DNA from: Promethearchaeota archaeon
GTDB taxonomy: Archaea > Asgardarchaeota > Lokiarchaeia > Sigyniarchaeales > SOKP01
Assembly (NCBI GenBank): GCA_019894955.1
Contig: JAGXNQ010000007.1
Location: forward strand, 1-40,016
Length of the DNA: 40,016 nt
Reading direction: 5' to 3'
Positions 17,768-26,836 of the stretch are shown here, one piece after another. The position numbers were made by a program, and so were the translations under genes. Below the pieces are notes generated by a model. That model was not told where the DNA came from and ran no database searches. It worked only from the letters and a program-made list of their open reading frames with translations. Position 1 is the first letter of the stretch. Each line of letters opens with the position of its first letter.

Positions 17768-20740
17768 TCACATTGTTTCCCTATAAATTTCTATTATTTT
17801 TTTCTTACGTATTTTTCTCAATAAGAATATCATCGCTATTATGATGAATACTGTTGCTATAAAAAATATGGATAAAGCCTCTGAAAGGGGAAAATTTGTA
17901 GGTGTAGGCAAATCCCCTAATTCATTTAGAGATGAAGCTAGTAATAAACCTGTTGTATATCCAATAAGCACACCTACAGATCCACTACTGAACATAATAA
18001 TAAGAGCTTCTATAGTAAAAAGTCGATTTATCTGCCTACCTTTTAAACCTAAAGTTCTAATAATACCAATATCTTTTTTTCTCTCAATAATTGAGGAATA
18101 AGATGAAGATATTAAACCAAATAAACAGATAATGATAGTAGCATCAAGTGTTATGGTAAAAAAGATATCTAATATCGAAAAATATGATTGTTCTTGGTTT
18201 ATTGAATTTTTGAGATTATTCAAGTCAAAATCAAATATACCTCTATAATTGTCCCATATAATTGTTTCAATTGATTGGGTGTTATTTAATCCAATCTCCG
18301 TTAGTTTTATAAAGATTTTATCTAAATACGGAATGGGGGGAATATCCATTAAAGTCATGTATGTTTGATGATTAATCATTACACCCCCTCCTAAAGCAGC
18401 ACCACTTGATCTACTAAATACAGAAGAGAAACCAGGCATTGCTGTTGCTATTCCAACAATCCTAAAAGGATAAATTTCGGATTCATCCCCTCTATTAACT
18501 ACAATTCTAATTAAATCACCTAAATAGAGATTTAAATTAACAGATATAGCTTCTGATATTATGCAAGTGTAAGGACTCTCAAGAATAAAAAGATTATTAA
18601 ATGAATCAACTATATTTCCACCAGTAAAATCAATGTAACTGGTGTCTATAGTTGATGGGTACTCTTCATCAATCCCAATTAATGAAATTTCTATCGTTGA
18701 TAACCCGGCATAATCTCCAATTTCTGCCGTAAATTCGTTTCCCTCATCAGAGTATATTTGAGTTAAATGAAAAGGACTAGCAATTATAGTTGATATCTTC
18801 TCTATTCCCTCAATTTGTAATAAGGTATCTCCAAACTCACTTGTAAGAATTCTATTCGGATTAACAGAAAAATCGTCAGCAAGTAAATTAATAGGTACTC
18901 CAGAGAGCCCAAAACCTCCTCCAGATTCTATTTCTTCAGGATCATCCCATCCAATTGTTTCAATAACTAAATCAGATCCTAAATCCAAGGTCGTTTCTAT
19001 TTCTCCTTGATCAGATAAGAATGTAAATGCTCCAGAGACGAATATAACAAAAGAAAATGTAAATGCAAACATTAAAATTGTGCTTGAGTTCCTTCGAGCA
19101 TAACGAAACACGAATATTTTATATATCGGAGATAATTTTCTGGAGATTAATCTAAAAACTTGAATAAAAAAATGAAGTATGACTGGCATTAATCCTAAAC
19201 CTGCAAGAGTAGTGCCAATTAAAAATAAAATAAGCAATGCAATAAGAATTCCCGCCATTAATGCGAGATCTCCCGTAATCATAATACGAGGTAATACCAT
19301 TATTATAAATAAACCATTTGCTGTTAAAATTAATCCTACAAGGATAATTTTATAATTAACCGAGGCTCTTTTTTGAAGATGATATAGGGTGTCTTCATGC
19401 CTATAAGGATGAATAGATTCAATTAATTGAAGTTTCATTACTTTCATTGCAGGAGAAATGCTTACGATTAACCCCACACCTATACCAATTACATATGCAA
19501 GAAAAACGGAGGTCATTGTAATGGAGTAAGTTATGTTACCAGCTAGACCTGGAATTGTTCCTGAAATGATTACATCTGCAAAGGGTAAAATAACAAATTG
19601 CGTAAGTAATTGTGCCCCTATGATCCCAAAAATTGTCCCAAAATTACATAAAAGAAAGCCTTGAACTATAACTATCATCAGGTTATGGTTTTTTGTTGCA
19701 CCAAGCGTTCGGAAAATTCCGAATTCTCGTATTCTTTCCTCCACAGAAGTCTTCAAAATACCATTGATGAGCACTCCAGATATAAGCATCGCGATCATGG
19801 ATACAAATACGAAAATAATCGTAATACCTACACTTAACCATTCTGAAAATCCTAGCACCTCTAATTTTGGCAAATCTAAGAAATATTCATTAATTCCTAA
19901 TTCCATTTGAATTTCCCCTGCGAGATCTTTAACCCTGTTTTCAGTTCCCTTTAGATCTCTTACATCATAGAATTCTCCCGCATTTTTAATTGACAGGATT
20001 AAATTATTACATTTTCCCCCAAAAGTTGCTTGACCAAATAAATCATAAAGAGTGTCAATATCAACAACAACTAATGGTGTATTTGCATATCGAATAGGCC
20101 ACTTTTGCTGGAAGTCGAATATCTTTGCTATTGTGAAATTGTGTGTTTTATAATGAGTCACGTTTCCATGTCGTATTCTCATAGCTATTTCAATCGTGTC
20201 ATTTTCAACATATTTAATGTCTTGACTAAACTTGTATAAGATTGCGCATTCATTGACAGATAACTCATTTATTTCTAAAAGAATATTACTTTCTGGTTCA
20301 ACAAATACACCAAAACCTAATGTTTTTTCTAAACTGATATCAATTCCTGATACTAATGCATTTACGCTTTCATTCGTCAATTCTTGAGTTTCTAATCCTT
20401 GAGAAACGTAAACATTACCATATAACTCCATTCTCGGGATAATCCCTTCAATTTGAGGGAAACTACCTTCGATTTTACTAGCTAATGGATTGAATTCAAA
20501 ATAATCAGAACGGTTGCTTGGTTCTCCATTATAATGTCGGACTGAAACTACAATATCTTGATTGCCCGCATCAATGCTCAAATATTGAGCGAACGTTACA
20601 GAAATGGAGTCCGATAAAAAAAGAACTATTGCTAAGAGCGCAATTGAGAAAAATACACCTAAAATTCCAATTGCAGTTCTAACTTTTTGTCTCCCAAGGT
20701 CCTTAAAAGCATATTTGAAAATTATTTTAAAATTCAGCAT
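17768..20740 (-). CDS. FtsX/MacB-type ABC permease, duplicated (990 aa)
   Basis: VEERIREFGIFRTLGATKNHN and ERKKDIGIIRTLGLKGRQINRLFTIE FtsX motifs; two TM/extracytoplasmic halves. Confidence 0.94.
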   Translation of the reverse strand: MLNFKIIFKYAFKDLGRQKVRTAIGILGVFFSIALLAIVLFLSDSISVTFAQYLSIDAGNQDIVVSVRHYNGEPSNRSDYFEFNPLASKIEGSFPQIEGIIPRMELYGNVYVSQGLETQELTNESVNALVSGIDISLEKTLGFGVFVEPESNILLEINELSVNECAILYKFSQDIKYVENDTIEIAMRIRHGNVTHYKTHNFTIAKIFDFQQKWPIRYANTPLVVVDIDTLYDLFGQATFGGKCNNLILSIKNAGEFYDVRDLKGTENRVKDLAGEIQMELGINEYFLDLPKLEVLGFSEWLSVGITIIFVFVSMIAMLISGVLINGILKTSVEERIREFGIFRTLGATKNHNLMIVIVQGFLLCNFGTIFGIIGAQLLTQFVILPFADVIISGTIPGLAGNITYSITMTSVFLAYVIGIGVGLIVSISPAMKVMKLQLIESIHPYRHEDTLYHLQKRASVNYKIILVGLILTANGLFIIMVLPRIMITGDLALMAGILIALLILFLIGTTLAGLGLMPVILHFFIQVFRLISRKLSPIYKIFVFRYARRNSSTILMFAFTFSFVIFVSGAFTFLSDQGEIETTLDLGSDLVIETIGWDDPEEIESGGGFGLSGVPINLLADDFSVNPNRILTSEFGDTLLQIEGIEKISTIIASPFHLTQIYSDEGNEFTAEIGDYAGLSTIEISLIGIDEEYPSTIDTSYIDFTGGNIVDSFNNLFILESPYTCIISEAISVNLNLYLGDLIRIVVNRGDESEIYPFRIVGIATAMPGFSSVFSRSSGAALGGGVMINHQTYMTLMDIPPIPYLDKIFIKLTEIGLNNTQSIETIIWDNYRGIFDFDLNNLKNSINQEQSYFSILDIFFTITLDATIIICLFGLISSSYSSIIERKKDIGIIRTLGLKGRQINRLFTIEALIIMFSSGSVGVLIGYTTGLLLASSLNELGDLPTPTNFPLSEALSIFFIATVFIIIAMIFLLRKIRKKKIIEIYRETM

Positions 20741-20754
20741 AAATTTTTATCCAG

Positions 20755-21942
20755 TTAAAAAAGATTTAATACGTTTCCATCGAGATTACCATTTAGGTTA
20801 TTTTCTTTAATTAATTCTTGTAAAATATCGTTAAAATGTTCGGGTAAATTTAAGAGAATAGCACTGGGGATACTATTTTTAATATCACCTACATCTATTG
20901 CAGTTTTTCCTTGGTTTGAAAAAAGATATCTAAATATCATGCTTTTACATTTTTCTTTGTTCATATCTGCCTCTAGTTTCCTATTAAATTCCATTTGCTG
21001 CGTTTCTTTTAACCCCCCAACTTTACCTTCCGTGGTTAACTTTCCATCTTTCATGTGAAATACGCGATTTGCAAATTCAGAAACAGCAGCATCATGGCTT
21101 ACAGCTATAAATGTTGCTCCTCTACGATTTAAATCTCTTAATAGATTTAATATCATGACCCCCGTTTTACTATCAAGATCTCCTGTTGGTTCATCCAACA
21201 CGCATAACGCAGGATCATTTGCAAACGCTCGTGCTATAGCCACTCTTTGTTGTTCTCCCCCGCTTAACTCTGAGGGGGTGTGATGTGATCTATCCTCTAA
21301 TTCTACTAATCTTAATAAATCTAAACCACGTTTCCTCTTACCTCTTCGACTTAATTTTCCCGAGAAATGTAAAGGAACTAAAACATTCTCCAAAGCGGTC
21401 ATTTGTGGTAATAAATTATAAAATTGAAAAACGAATCCTATATTTTCTCTTCTGATATCTGCTAAATCATTATCTTTAAGAGTTGCAATATTTCTTCCTT
21501 CAAGGAAAATCTTACCTCGAGTAGGAGTATCAAGCCCTCCGATTAAATTCAAAAGCGTTGTTTTGCCACTGCCACTAGGACCCATAATATCGATAAAATC
21601 TCCTTTATCAATGGTTAAATCAACACCACGTAATGCAGCTACCGCAGTCGTTCCTAGCAAATATGTCTTGTGAAGGTTTTCCACCACAATTAAATGTTCA
21701 TAATCTTTATCTACATCTTTTTGATGTTTATCTTCTAATTTTACTCGATTTCTTTCCTCTTGTGAAAGCAATAGTATTTCAGTTTTTTTCTTCTTAATTT
21801 CTTCTTTCTTTTTCTTTTCTTGCCAAGTGTTAAAATTTTTGCTGACTTTTCCTTTCCAAATAGCAAGGTTCCCCGTTTCCTCTTCGTATTGTTCCATTTC
21901 GGGTGTTTTAATAATATGAGCATCTGGCATTAAAATTACCAT
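20755..21942 (-). CDS. ABC transporter ATP-binding protein, MacB/LolD type with N- and C-terminal extensions
   Basis: Walker A GPSGSGKTT, Q-loop QFYNLLPQMTALENV, signature LSGGEQQRVAIARA, Walker B ALCVLDEPTGDLD. Confidence 0.97.
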   Translation of the reverse strand: MVILMPDAHIIKTPEMEQYEEETGNLAIWKGKVSKNFNTWQEKKKKEEIKKKKTEILLLSQEERNRVKLEDKHQKDVDKDYEHLIVVENLHKTYLLGTTAVAALRGVDLTIDKGDFIDIMGPSGSGKTTLLNLIGGLDTPTRGKIFLEGRNIATLKDNDLADIRRENIGFVFQFYNLLPQMTALENVLVPLHFSGKLSRRGKRKRGLDLLRLVELEDRSHHTPSELSGGEQQRVAIARAFANDPALCVLDEPTGDLDSKTGVMILNLLRDLNRRGATFIAVSHDAAVSEFANRVFHMKDGKLTTEGKVGGLKETQQMEFNRKLEADMNKEKCKSMIFRYLFSNQGKTAIDVGDIKNSIPSAILLNLPEHFNDILQELIKENNLNGNLDGNVLNLF

Positions 21943-22077
21943 TAATTTAATATGTATATTTTTTAGAAATTATAATGTTTTTAGGCATTTTAACTTAATA
22001 TATTTGATTTAGGTTTAGCAAAGTTAGGAAAATTTTAAATATTGAGATTCTATTTTATTAGAACTTGTTTTTTATTC

Positions 22078-22812
22078 TTATGAATCAACTTCTCGTTGTT
22101 GAATATACCTCAATGCTTTTAGACAGAAGTCTTTTTCAGCTTCTTTCCGAGTTTCATAAAAATCTGAAGTAATAAAGTGAGGAATTGAGTAAGCTTCTTT
22201 TCCTCCTAAGTCTAAAATTCTTACTTCTTTTACTTTCCATCCAATCGCATTTTCTTGATCAAGTTTTTCATACAAAAACTCAAGATTGGGAGTATATCTT
22301 AGCATCTCTTGGAGATATTCGAGAAAATTGTTTTTTGCGAATTGAGTGGAAAGATTGATTGACTCTTCCCAATTCTTCATAAATCTATCGATAATTTTTT
22401 CTTCTACAATATCCAAATCTTCGTTTGAATCTAAAAATAAAGCCCCACATATACTTTCAAACACATCAGCCATTATGGATGTTCCGACGACCTCTTGTTT
22501 ATTAGATTGAAAAATAAAATCATCTAAACCGATATTTGAAGCGACTCTTATCAAGTTTTGATTGCTCTCTATACATAACTTATTTCTTGTTAAAATATCA
22601 GGATCATCTACTCCTTGATGATACATCTTTAAACTAAATATTAATTTAAGAACAACATCACCAATGGTCTCAAGGATTTCATAATGGGCTGAATTTGTTT
22701 CTTTACCAAGTTTTGGGGTTGTTAGTGCTTGCTTTAAAAGCTTTTGATCATTAAATTGATAGTTTATATATTCTTGAAATTTATTTAATTTTTTTGCAAT
22801 ATATTTCTCCAT
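22078..22812 (-). CDS. rnc: Ribonuclease III
   Basis: Signature YEILETIGDVVL (cf. ERLEFLGDAVL) and ADVFESICGALFLD (cf. ADxFEAxxGAxxLD); C-terminal region NFLEYLQEM...EAEKDFCLKALRYI resembles a dsRBD. Confidence 0.85.
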   Translation of the reverse strand: MEKYIAKKLNKFQEYINYQFNDQKLLKQALTTPKLGKETNSAHYEILETIGDVVLKLIFSLKMYHQGVDDPDILTRNKLCIESNQNLIRVASNIGLDDFIFQSNKQEVVGTSIMADVFESICGALFLDSNEDLDIVEEKIIDRFMKNWEESINLSTQFAKNNFLEYLQEMLRYTPNLEFLYEKLDQENAIGWKVKEVRILDLGGKEAYSIPHFITSDFYETRKEAEKDFCLKALRYIQQREVDS

Positions 22813-22827
22813 GATCTTAACAAACTA

Positions 22828-22871
22828 ATTAATTAAGAAAAATTTATAAACCTAAACTAGACTTAATTAAT
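22828..22871. promoter_or_regulatory. Divergent promoter with palindromic TATA (TTTATAAA, 22843-22850) flanked by 10-bp inverted repeats
   Basis: ATTAATTAAG (22828-22837) and CTTAATTAAT (22862-22871) flank TTTATAAA; start codons at 22812 (-) and 22874 (+). Confidence 0.6.
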
Positions 22872-22873
22872 AT

Positions 22874-23287
22874 ATGGACAAAGAGCAAGCTAAGGAAGCA
22901 TTATCACTCATTAAAGAAATTGAAAACAAGCAATCAGAGATTGAAACATACTTATCAAATTTAAATATATCCTCAAGAGATGAAATGGTTAAAGAACTCA
23001 TAAATGAGATAATCAGAAACAATTCACTCTTTAAGGAATTAGATATTACTCAAGAAATTCTTAATGAAAGTAAATCTAGTGAATCTAAAGAAACGATTAT
23101 AGACCTTTTGATCTCTAATATTCAAAACAATCTATCAAAAAAAATTGTATATTTAAGACTATTCTTAGATAGATTCCACGAGATATCTGATCAAGATAAA
23201 AATGTCATTCTTCAATCAATAAAAAATGAAAAAAATGAAGATCTCAAAGAAAAATTGCTTTCTTTGGTAAATGTTTTTAAAGTGTAA
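22874..23287 (+). CDS. Hypothetical helical/coiled-coil protein
   Basis: 137-aa ORF with a TATA box at leaderless spacing; Lys/Glu-rich, predicted helical. Confidence 0.7.
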   Translation: MDKEQAKEALSLIKEIENKQSEIETYLSNLNISSRDEMVKELINEIIRNNSLFKELDITQEILNESKSSESKETIIDLLISNIQNNLSKKIVYLRLFLDRFHEISDQDKNVILQSIKNEKNEDLKEKLLSLVNVFKV

Positions 23288-23301
23288 GTATAAAAATTAA
23301 A

Positions 23302-23712
23302 TTAAGCACTTTCAGTACTATCAGGTTCTAGAAGAGCAAATAGCTCGAGTATTTTATTCATTCCCTTTATCTTTAACTTACGTGTTAATATCTTCACTAG
23401 TGAAGCTCCCGTACCCAATTTTCCTGATGCCAATTTTAGAAATAACTCTGTTGTAGTTTCGAGTTTCGCTTCCCAACCTAGAACATCCTGCTTTAGATCA
23501 TTTTTTTCTGTATTCACGATTCCTTCTACATCAATAGTTCCATTATCAATGATTACTAACGCCGCGTACTTACCATCAACAGCATTCATTAAAATTTTAC
23601 TTTTGGTGTCTTTGTATTTTTCCTTGAATTTATCGTTATCATTTAATGGCAGTACGGTCTTGTATATCATGCTAGCGAAGCCTCTTGGTCTTTTTTTCTT
23701 CTCTTCTGTCAT
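23302..23712 (-). CDS. SCP2 sterol-binding-like domain protein
   Basis: DGKYAALVIIDNGTIDVEGIVN...TELFLKLASGKLGTGASLVKILTRKLKIKGMNKILELFALL resembles the SCP2 fold pattern (xGKLKIKG at C-terminus); TATA upstream. Confidence 0.65.
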   Translation of the reverse strand: MTEEKKKRPRGFASMIYKTVLPLNDNDKFKEKYKDTKSKILMNAVDGKYAALVIIDNGTIDVEGIVNTEKNDLKQDVLGWEAKLETTTELFLKLASGKLGTGASLVKILTRKLKIKGMNKILELFALLEPDSTESA

Positions 23713-23727
23713 CGTTAATCAAAACTT

Positions 23728-23741
23728 GTTTATATATTACA
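23728..23741 (-). promoter_or_regulatory. TATA-like promoter of the SCP2-like gene
   Basis: Minus strand reads aatatataaac about 20-27 nt upstream of the ATG at 23712, consistent with a leaderless archaeal transcript. Confidence 0.5.
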
Positions 23742-23885
23742 AATCACATTTTAAAGAATAAAAACTTTTAAATTATTTTTGACAAAATTATCCAAACTTG
23801 ATTTATGAAATGGTTTGATAATAGAATATAATAATCCAGAACAAGATTTGAACTGATAAATACGAGTACATCAGCCAATCAGACA

Positions 23886-24137
23886 CTAATAAGAATCGGC
23901 TTCGGATCCCCCAAAAAATTCTTCATAGGCTTTTCTATCTTGAGCAGAAATACGACTGCTTTTCATGCTTTCTCTTAGAACCACTGGGGCTATTTCCTTT
24001 TCATCGTGTTTGATTTTTTTGACTATTTTGTATCCTTCCTTTTCCTGATCTAACTCGAACTCTTCCTCACAAGCTTTACAATAAAGCTTCTTGTTCTTGG
24101 GTATCAGTATATTATCACAGTTAGGACAAAACCGCAC
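23886..24137 (-). CDS. RPB9/TFS-type N-terminal zinc-ribbon protein (83 aa)
   Basis: MRFCPNCDNILIPKNKKLYCKACEEEFEL matches the RPB9/TFS N-terminal zinc ribbon; no C-terminal TFIIS-like ribbon. Confidence 0.8.
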   Translation of the reverse strand: MRFCPNCDNILIPKNKKLYCKACEEEFELDQEKEGYKIVKKIKHDEKEIAPVVLRESMKSSRISAQDRKAYEEFFGGSEADSY

Positions 24138-24410
24138 TTCTGGTATTCACCTTTTTATTCTTTCTTTTAAAGTTTACCTTTCAAGTCTTTATATAACTTC
24201 AGAAATATAAAAGATATTTGCTACTTATAAACTTATCTTAACCCATTGTTTATGTGATGCCGAATCAAGTATAAAAATCTTCTTCTATAAACTATTAATG
24301 AAATGATTGAAAAATGATTAAATTCAATAAGTTAACATACTAAAATTAGATGAAAAACTATGAGTTTTTTACGTGAATTTAGGAAAATACTAATTTATAA
24401 TTGAGATATT

Positions 24411-25160
24411 ATGAATGAGAAAAAAAATAAGATTTTAATCATTGCGCATCGTGGAGCGAGTAAAATAGCGCCTGAGAATACGCTCCTGGCTTTTCGGAAA
24501 GCAATCGAGCTAAAAGCTAATTATATTGAATTTGATGTCTTTACATCAAAGGATGGTGAACTTGTAGTTACTCACGATCCTGAATTATCAAGACTTACGG
24601 GTTATTCTGGATTTACAGAAGATTTAACTTTAGAGGAATTGAAAACTCTTGATTTTGGGGAGGGTGAGAAAATACCAACATTGTTAGATGTTATTGATCT
24701 CACCAAGGGTAAAATTGGATTATGTGTAGAAATTTTATCAAGAAATATTGGTAAAAAACTAGTTCAATTATTAGGTGAATCAGATTTGGTTGAAAATACA
24801 ATCATTAGTTCATTTAATTTTAAAGAACTTAAAAAGATTCAAAAAATAGAGCCAGACTTTAAATTTGCATCATTAATCCCCTATGAAGGGGGTGTGGTCA
24901 ATAATCCAAAATGGACAACCTGGAGAGTAAAAAAAAAAGCAATTGATATAGCTGCTAAAAATAACTTCTCTTTTATCCATGCTCATTATTTGATAGTCGA
25001 TGAACAACTTATAGATTATTCGCATCAACAAAATCTTAAATTAAACGTTTATACTGTTGACGTTAAGCCCGCCATAAAAAGATTGATCAAAAATGGTGTT
25101 GACGGAATAATTACAAATGATATTATAGCAGTAAAAGATGTGATCAATAAGATTACGTAA
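24411..25160 (+). CDS. Glycerophosphodiester phosphodiesterase (GDPD) family, copy 1
   Basis: IAHRGASKIAPENTLLAF, YIEFDVFTSKDGELVVTHDPELSRLT, DGIITND. Confidence 0.94.
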   Translation: MNEKKNKILIIAHRGASKIAPENTLLAFRKAIELKANYIEFDVFTSKDGELVVTHDPELSRLTGYSGFTEDLTLEELKTLDFGEGEKIPTLLDVIDLTKGKIGLCVEILSRNIGKKLVQLLGESDLVENTIISSFNFKELKKIQKIEPDFKFASLIPYEGGVVNNPKWTTWRVKKKAIDIAAKNNFSFIHAHYLIVDEQLIDYSHQQNLKLNVYTVDVKPAIKRLIKNGVDGIITNDIIAVKDVINKIT

Positions 25161-25164
25161 ATTG

Positions 25165-25986
25165 TTAAGTTATGATTTTTTCTTCTAGAGTTATGGTTTT
25201 TTCATAATCACTTCTTAACTTTTTTAAATCTATTGGATTCCCTTCTAAACAAATGTTACTTATTTTTTTTAAGATGCCTAAATCCTTTATTTGAATTATT
25301 TTGTTGTTTGAACAGCCAAAGAAATATAAATTTGAAATATTTGGTATCCCCTCAATATCTCTTATTCTATTATAACTCAAATCTAAATTTTCTAAATTTT
25401 TTAAATGTTCCAGATTACTTATGGAGGAAATTTTGTTTTTTATAAGATTTAAACTCTTTAAATTAATGAGGGAATCAAGTCCCTTAATCTCAGATATCAG
25501 ATTATCACATAAACAAAAATATTTTAATTTTTTAAGTTCATTTAAATTCTTGATTTCAGAAATCTTATTTTTTTTAAGCCAAAGTTCTTCTAGGTTATGA
25601 AGAGAATTTAAGCCGTTGATTTCAGAAATTAGATTTTTTTTCAACCATAATACCTTTAAGTTTTCTAGATTATCAAGACCATTAATCTCAGTAATTTTAT
25701 TATTATTTAAACATAAAATCTCTAATTTTTTTAAATTATCTAATCCTTTAATTTGAGATATCTGGTTGTTTGATAAATCTAAAATGCGTAAATTATATAA
25801 CTTTTCGAGTCCTTGTATTTCTTCAATATCCTTTATGCCTTTATTGGTTAAAAATAAGGCATTGTTTTCTATATTAAATCTTTGTTCATTATATAGAATA
25901 AAATTTGGACTGTTTCGTATACTCATGGATTGATATTGATTTTTGATTCTTTCATATTTAAACTTATCGTATGGTTTCTCATTCAT
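25165..25986 (-). CDS. Leucine-rich repeat (SDS22-like) protein
   Basis: About nine 22-aa repeats of type LxNLxxLxLxxNxIxxIxGLxxL. Confidence 0.95.
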   Translation of the reverse strand: MNEKPYDKFKYERIKNQYQSMSIRNSPNFILYNEQRFNIENNALFLTNKGIKDIEEIQGLEKLYNLRILDLSNNQISQIKGLDNLKKLEILCLNNNKITEINGLDNLENLKVLWLKKNLISEINGLNSLHNLEELWLKKNKISEIKNLNELKKLKYFCLCDNLISEIKGLDSLINLKSLNLIKNKISSISNLEHLKNLENLDLSYNRIRDIEGIPNISNLYFFGCSNNKIIQIKDLGILKKISNICLEGNPIDLKKLRSDYEKTITLEEKIIT

Positions 25987-26035
25987 TAAGAAAAATAAAT
26001 GCTAAATTTTAAAATAATAATTAATTCCCTATAGA

Positions 26036-26788
26036 GTGAATGTGAATATGAATATGAATACAAATAACAAGGTTATTATCATGGGTCATAAAGGCGCGAG
26101 TAAAATAGCCCCAGAGAACACATTAAAAGCATTTAAAGAAGCGATTCGTTTAAAAGCAGACTCTGTTGAATTTGATGTCCATGAAACATTAGATGGTGAA
26201 ATTGTTATCATCCATGATGACAATACCCTTAGCAGAACCGGAACTGAAGGGATTGTAAAAGAAATGACACTTAAAGAATTGAAAAAACTAAATTTTGGAG
26301 AGGGTGAACCAATTCCAACACTGCTGGAATTAATTGATTTAGCAAAGGATAAAATATCTCTCAATTGCGAAATAAAGGTGGATGGTATAGCTAAAAAAAT
26401 TGTTCAAATTTTCCAAGATGCTGATATTCTTGACACTACAATGGTAAGTTCCTTTTTGCATGCTGAATTGATAAAGATACAAAAAAGTGAACCACAATTA
26501 AAATTAGCAACTCTGGTTCCTAATGAAGCCGGAAAATTCTCAGATTGGAATTATAAAAAGAGCTTAATTGATTACACCTCGGAAAATAATTATTATGCAA
26601 TTAATCCGCTATTTAAACTAGCTGATAAACAATTTATTGAATATGCTCATGAAAAAAATGTAAAAGTTTTTCCTTGGACTGTTGATTCTGGAATTGCTAT
26701 GAGGAAATTAATAAATAATGGCACGGATGGAATCATTACCAATGATATAGCTCGTCTTAAAGAAGTTTTGAACTTAATTTCTAATTAA
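26036..26788 (+). CDS. GDPD family, copy 2
   Basis: GHKGASKIAPENTLKAF, VEFDVHETLDGEIVIIHDDNTLSRTG, DGIITND; GTG start. Confidence 0.93.
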   Translation: MNVNMNMNTNNKVIIMGHKGASKIAPENTLKAFKEAIRLKADSVEFDVHETLDGEIVIIHDDNTLSRTGTEGIVKEMTLKELKKLNFGEGEPIPTLLELIDLAKDKISLNCEIKVDGIAKKIVQIFQDADILDTTMVSSFLHAELIKIQKSEPQLKLATLVPNEAGKFSDWNYKKSLIDYTSENNYYAINPLFKLADKQFIEYAHEKNVKVFPWTVDSGIAMRKLINNGTDGIITNDIARLKEVLNLISN

Positions 26789-26836
26789 TTAATCCAATTA
26801 ATAGAATTTAATCACAAATTAATTTGAGGGGATATT

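Noticed and set aside
21741-21923. 60-aa Lys-rich ORF overlapping the ABC ATPase N-terminus in another frame
   Set aside because: Nested in an alternative frame of a low-complexity lysine-rich segment; no independent support.
23823-23885. tRNA-like stretch on the minus strand (TGATTGGCTGATGTACTCG...CAGTTCAAATCTTG)
   Set aside because: The T-loop-like GTTCAAATC is present, but the T-stem is imperfect and no acceptor-stem partner was found at the right distance; not a supportable tRNA.
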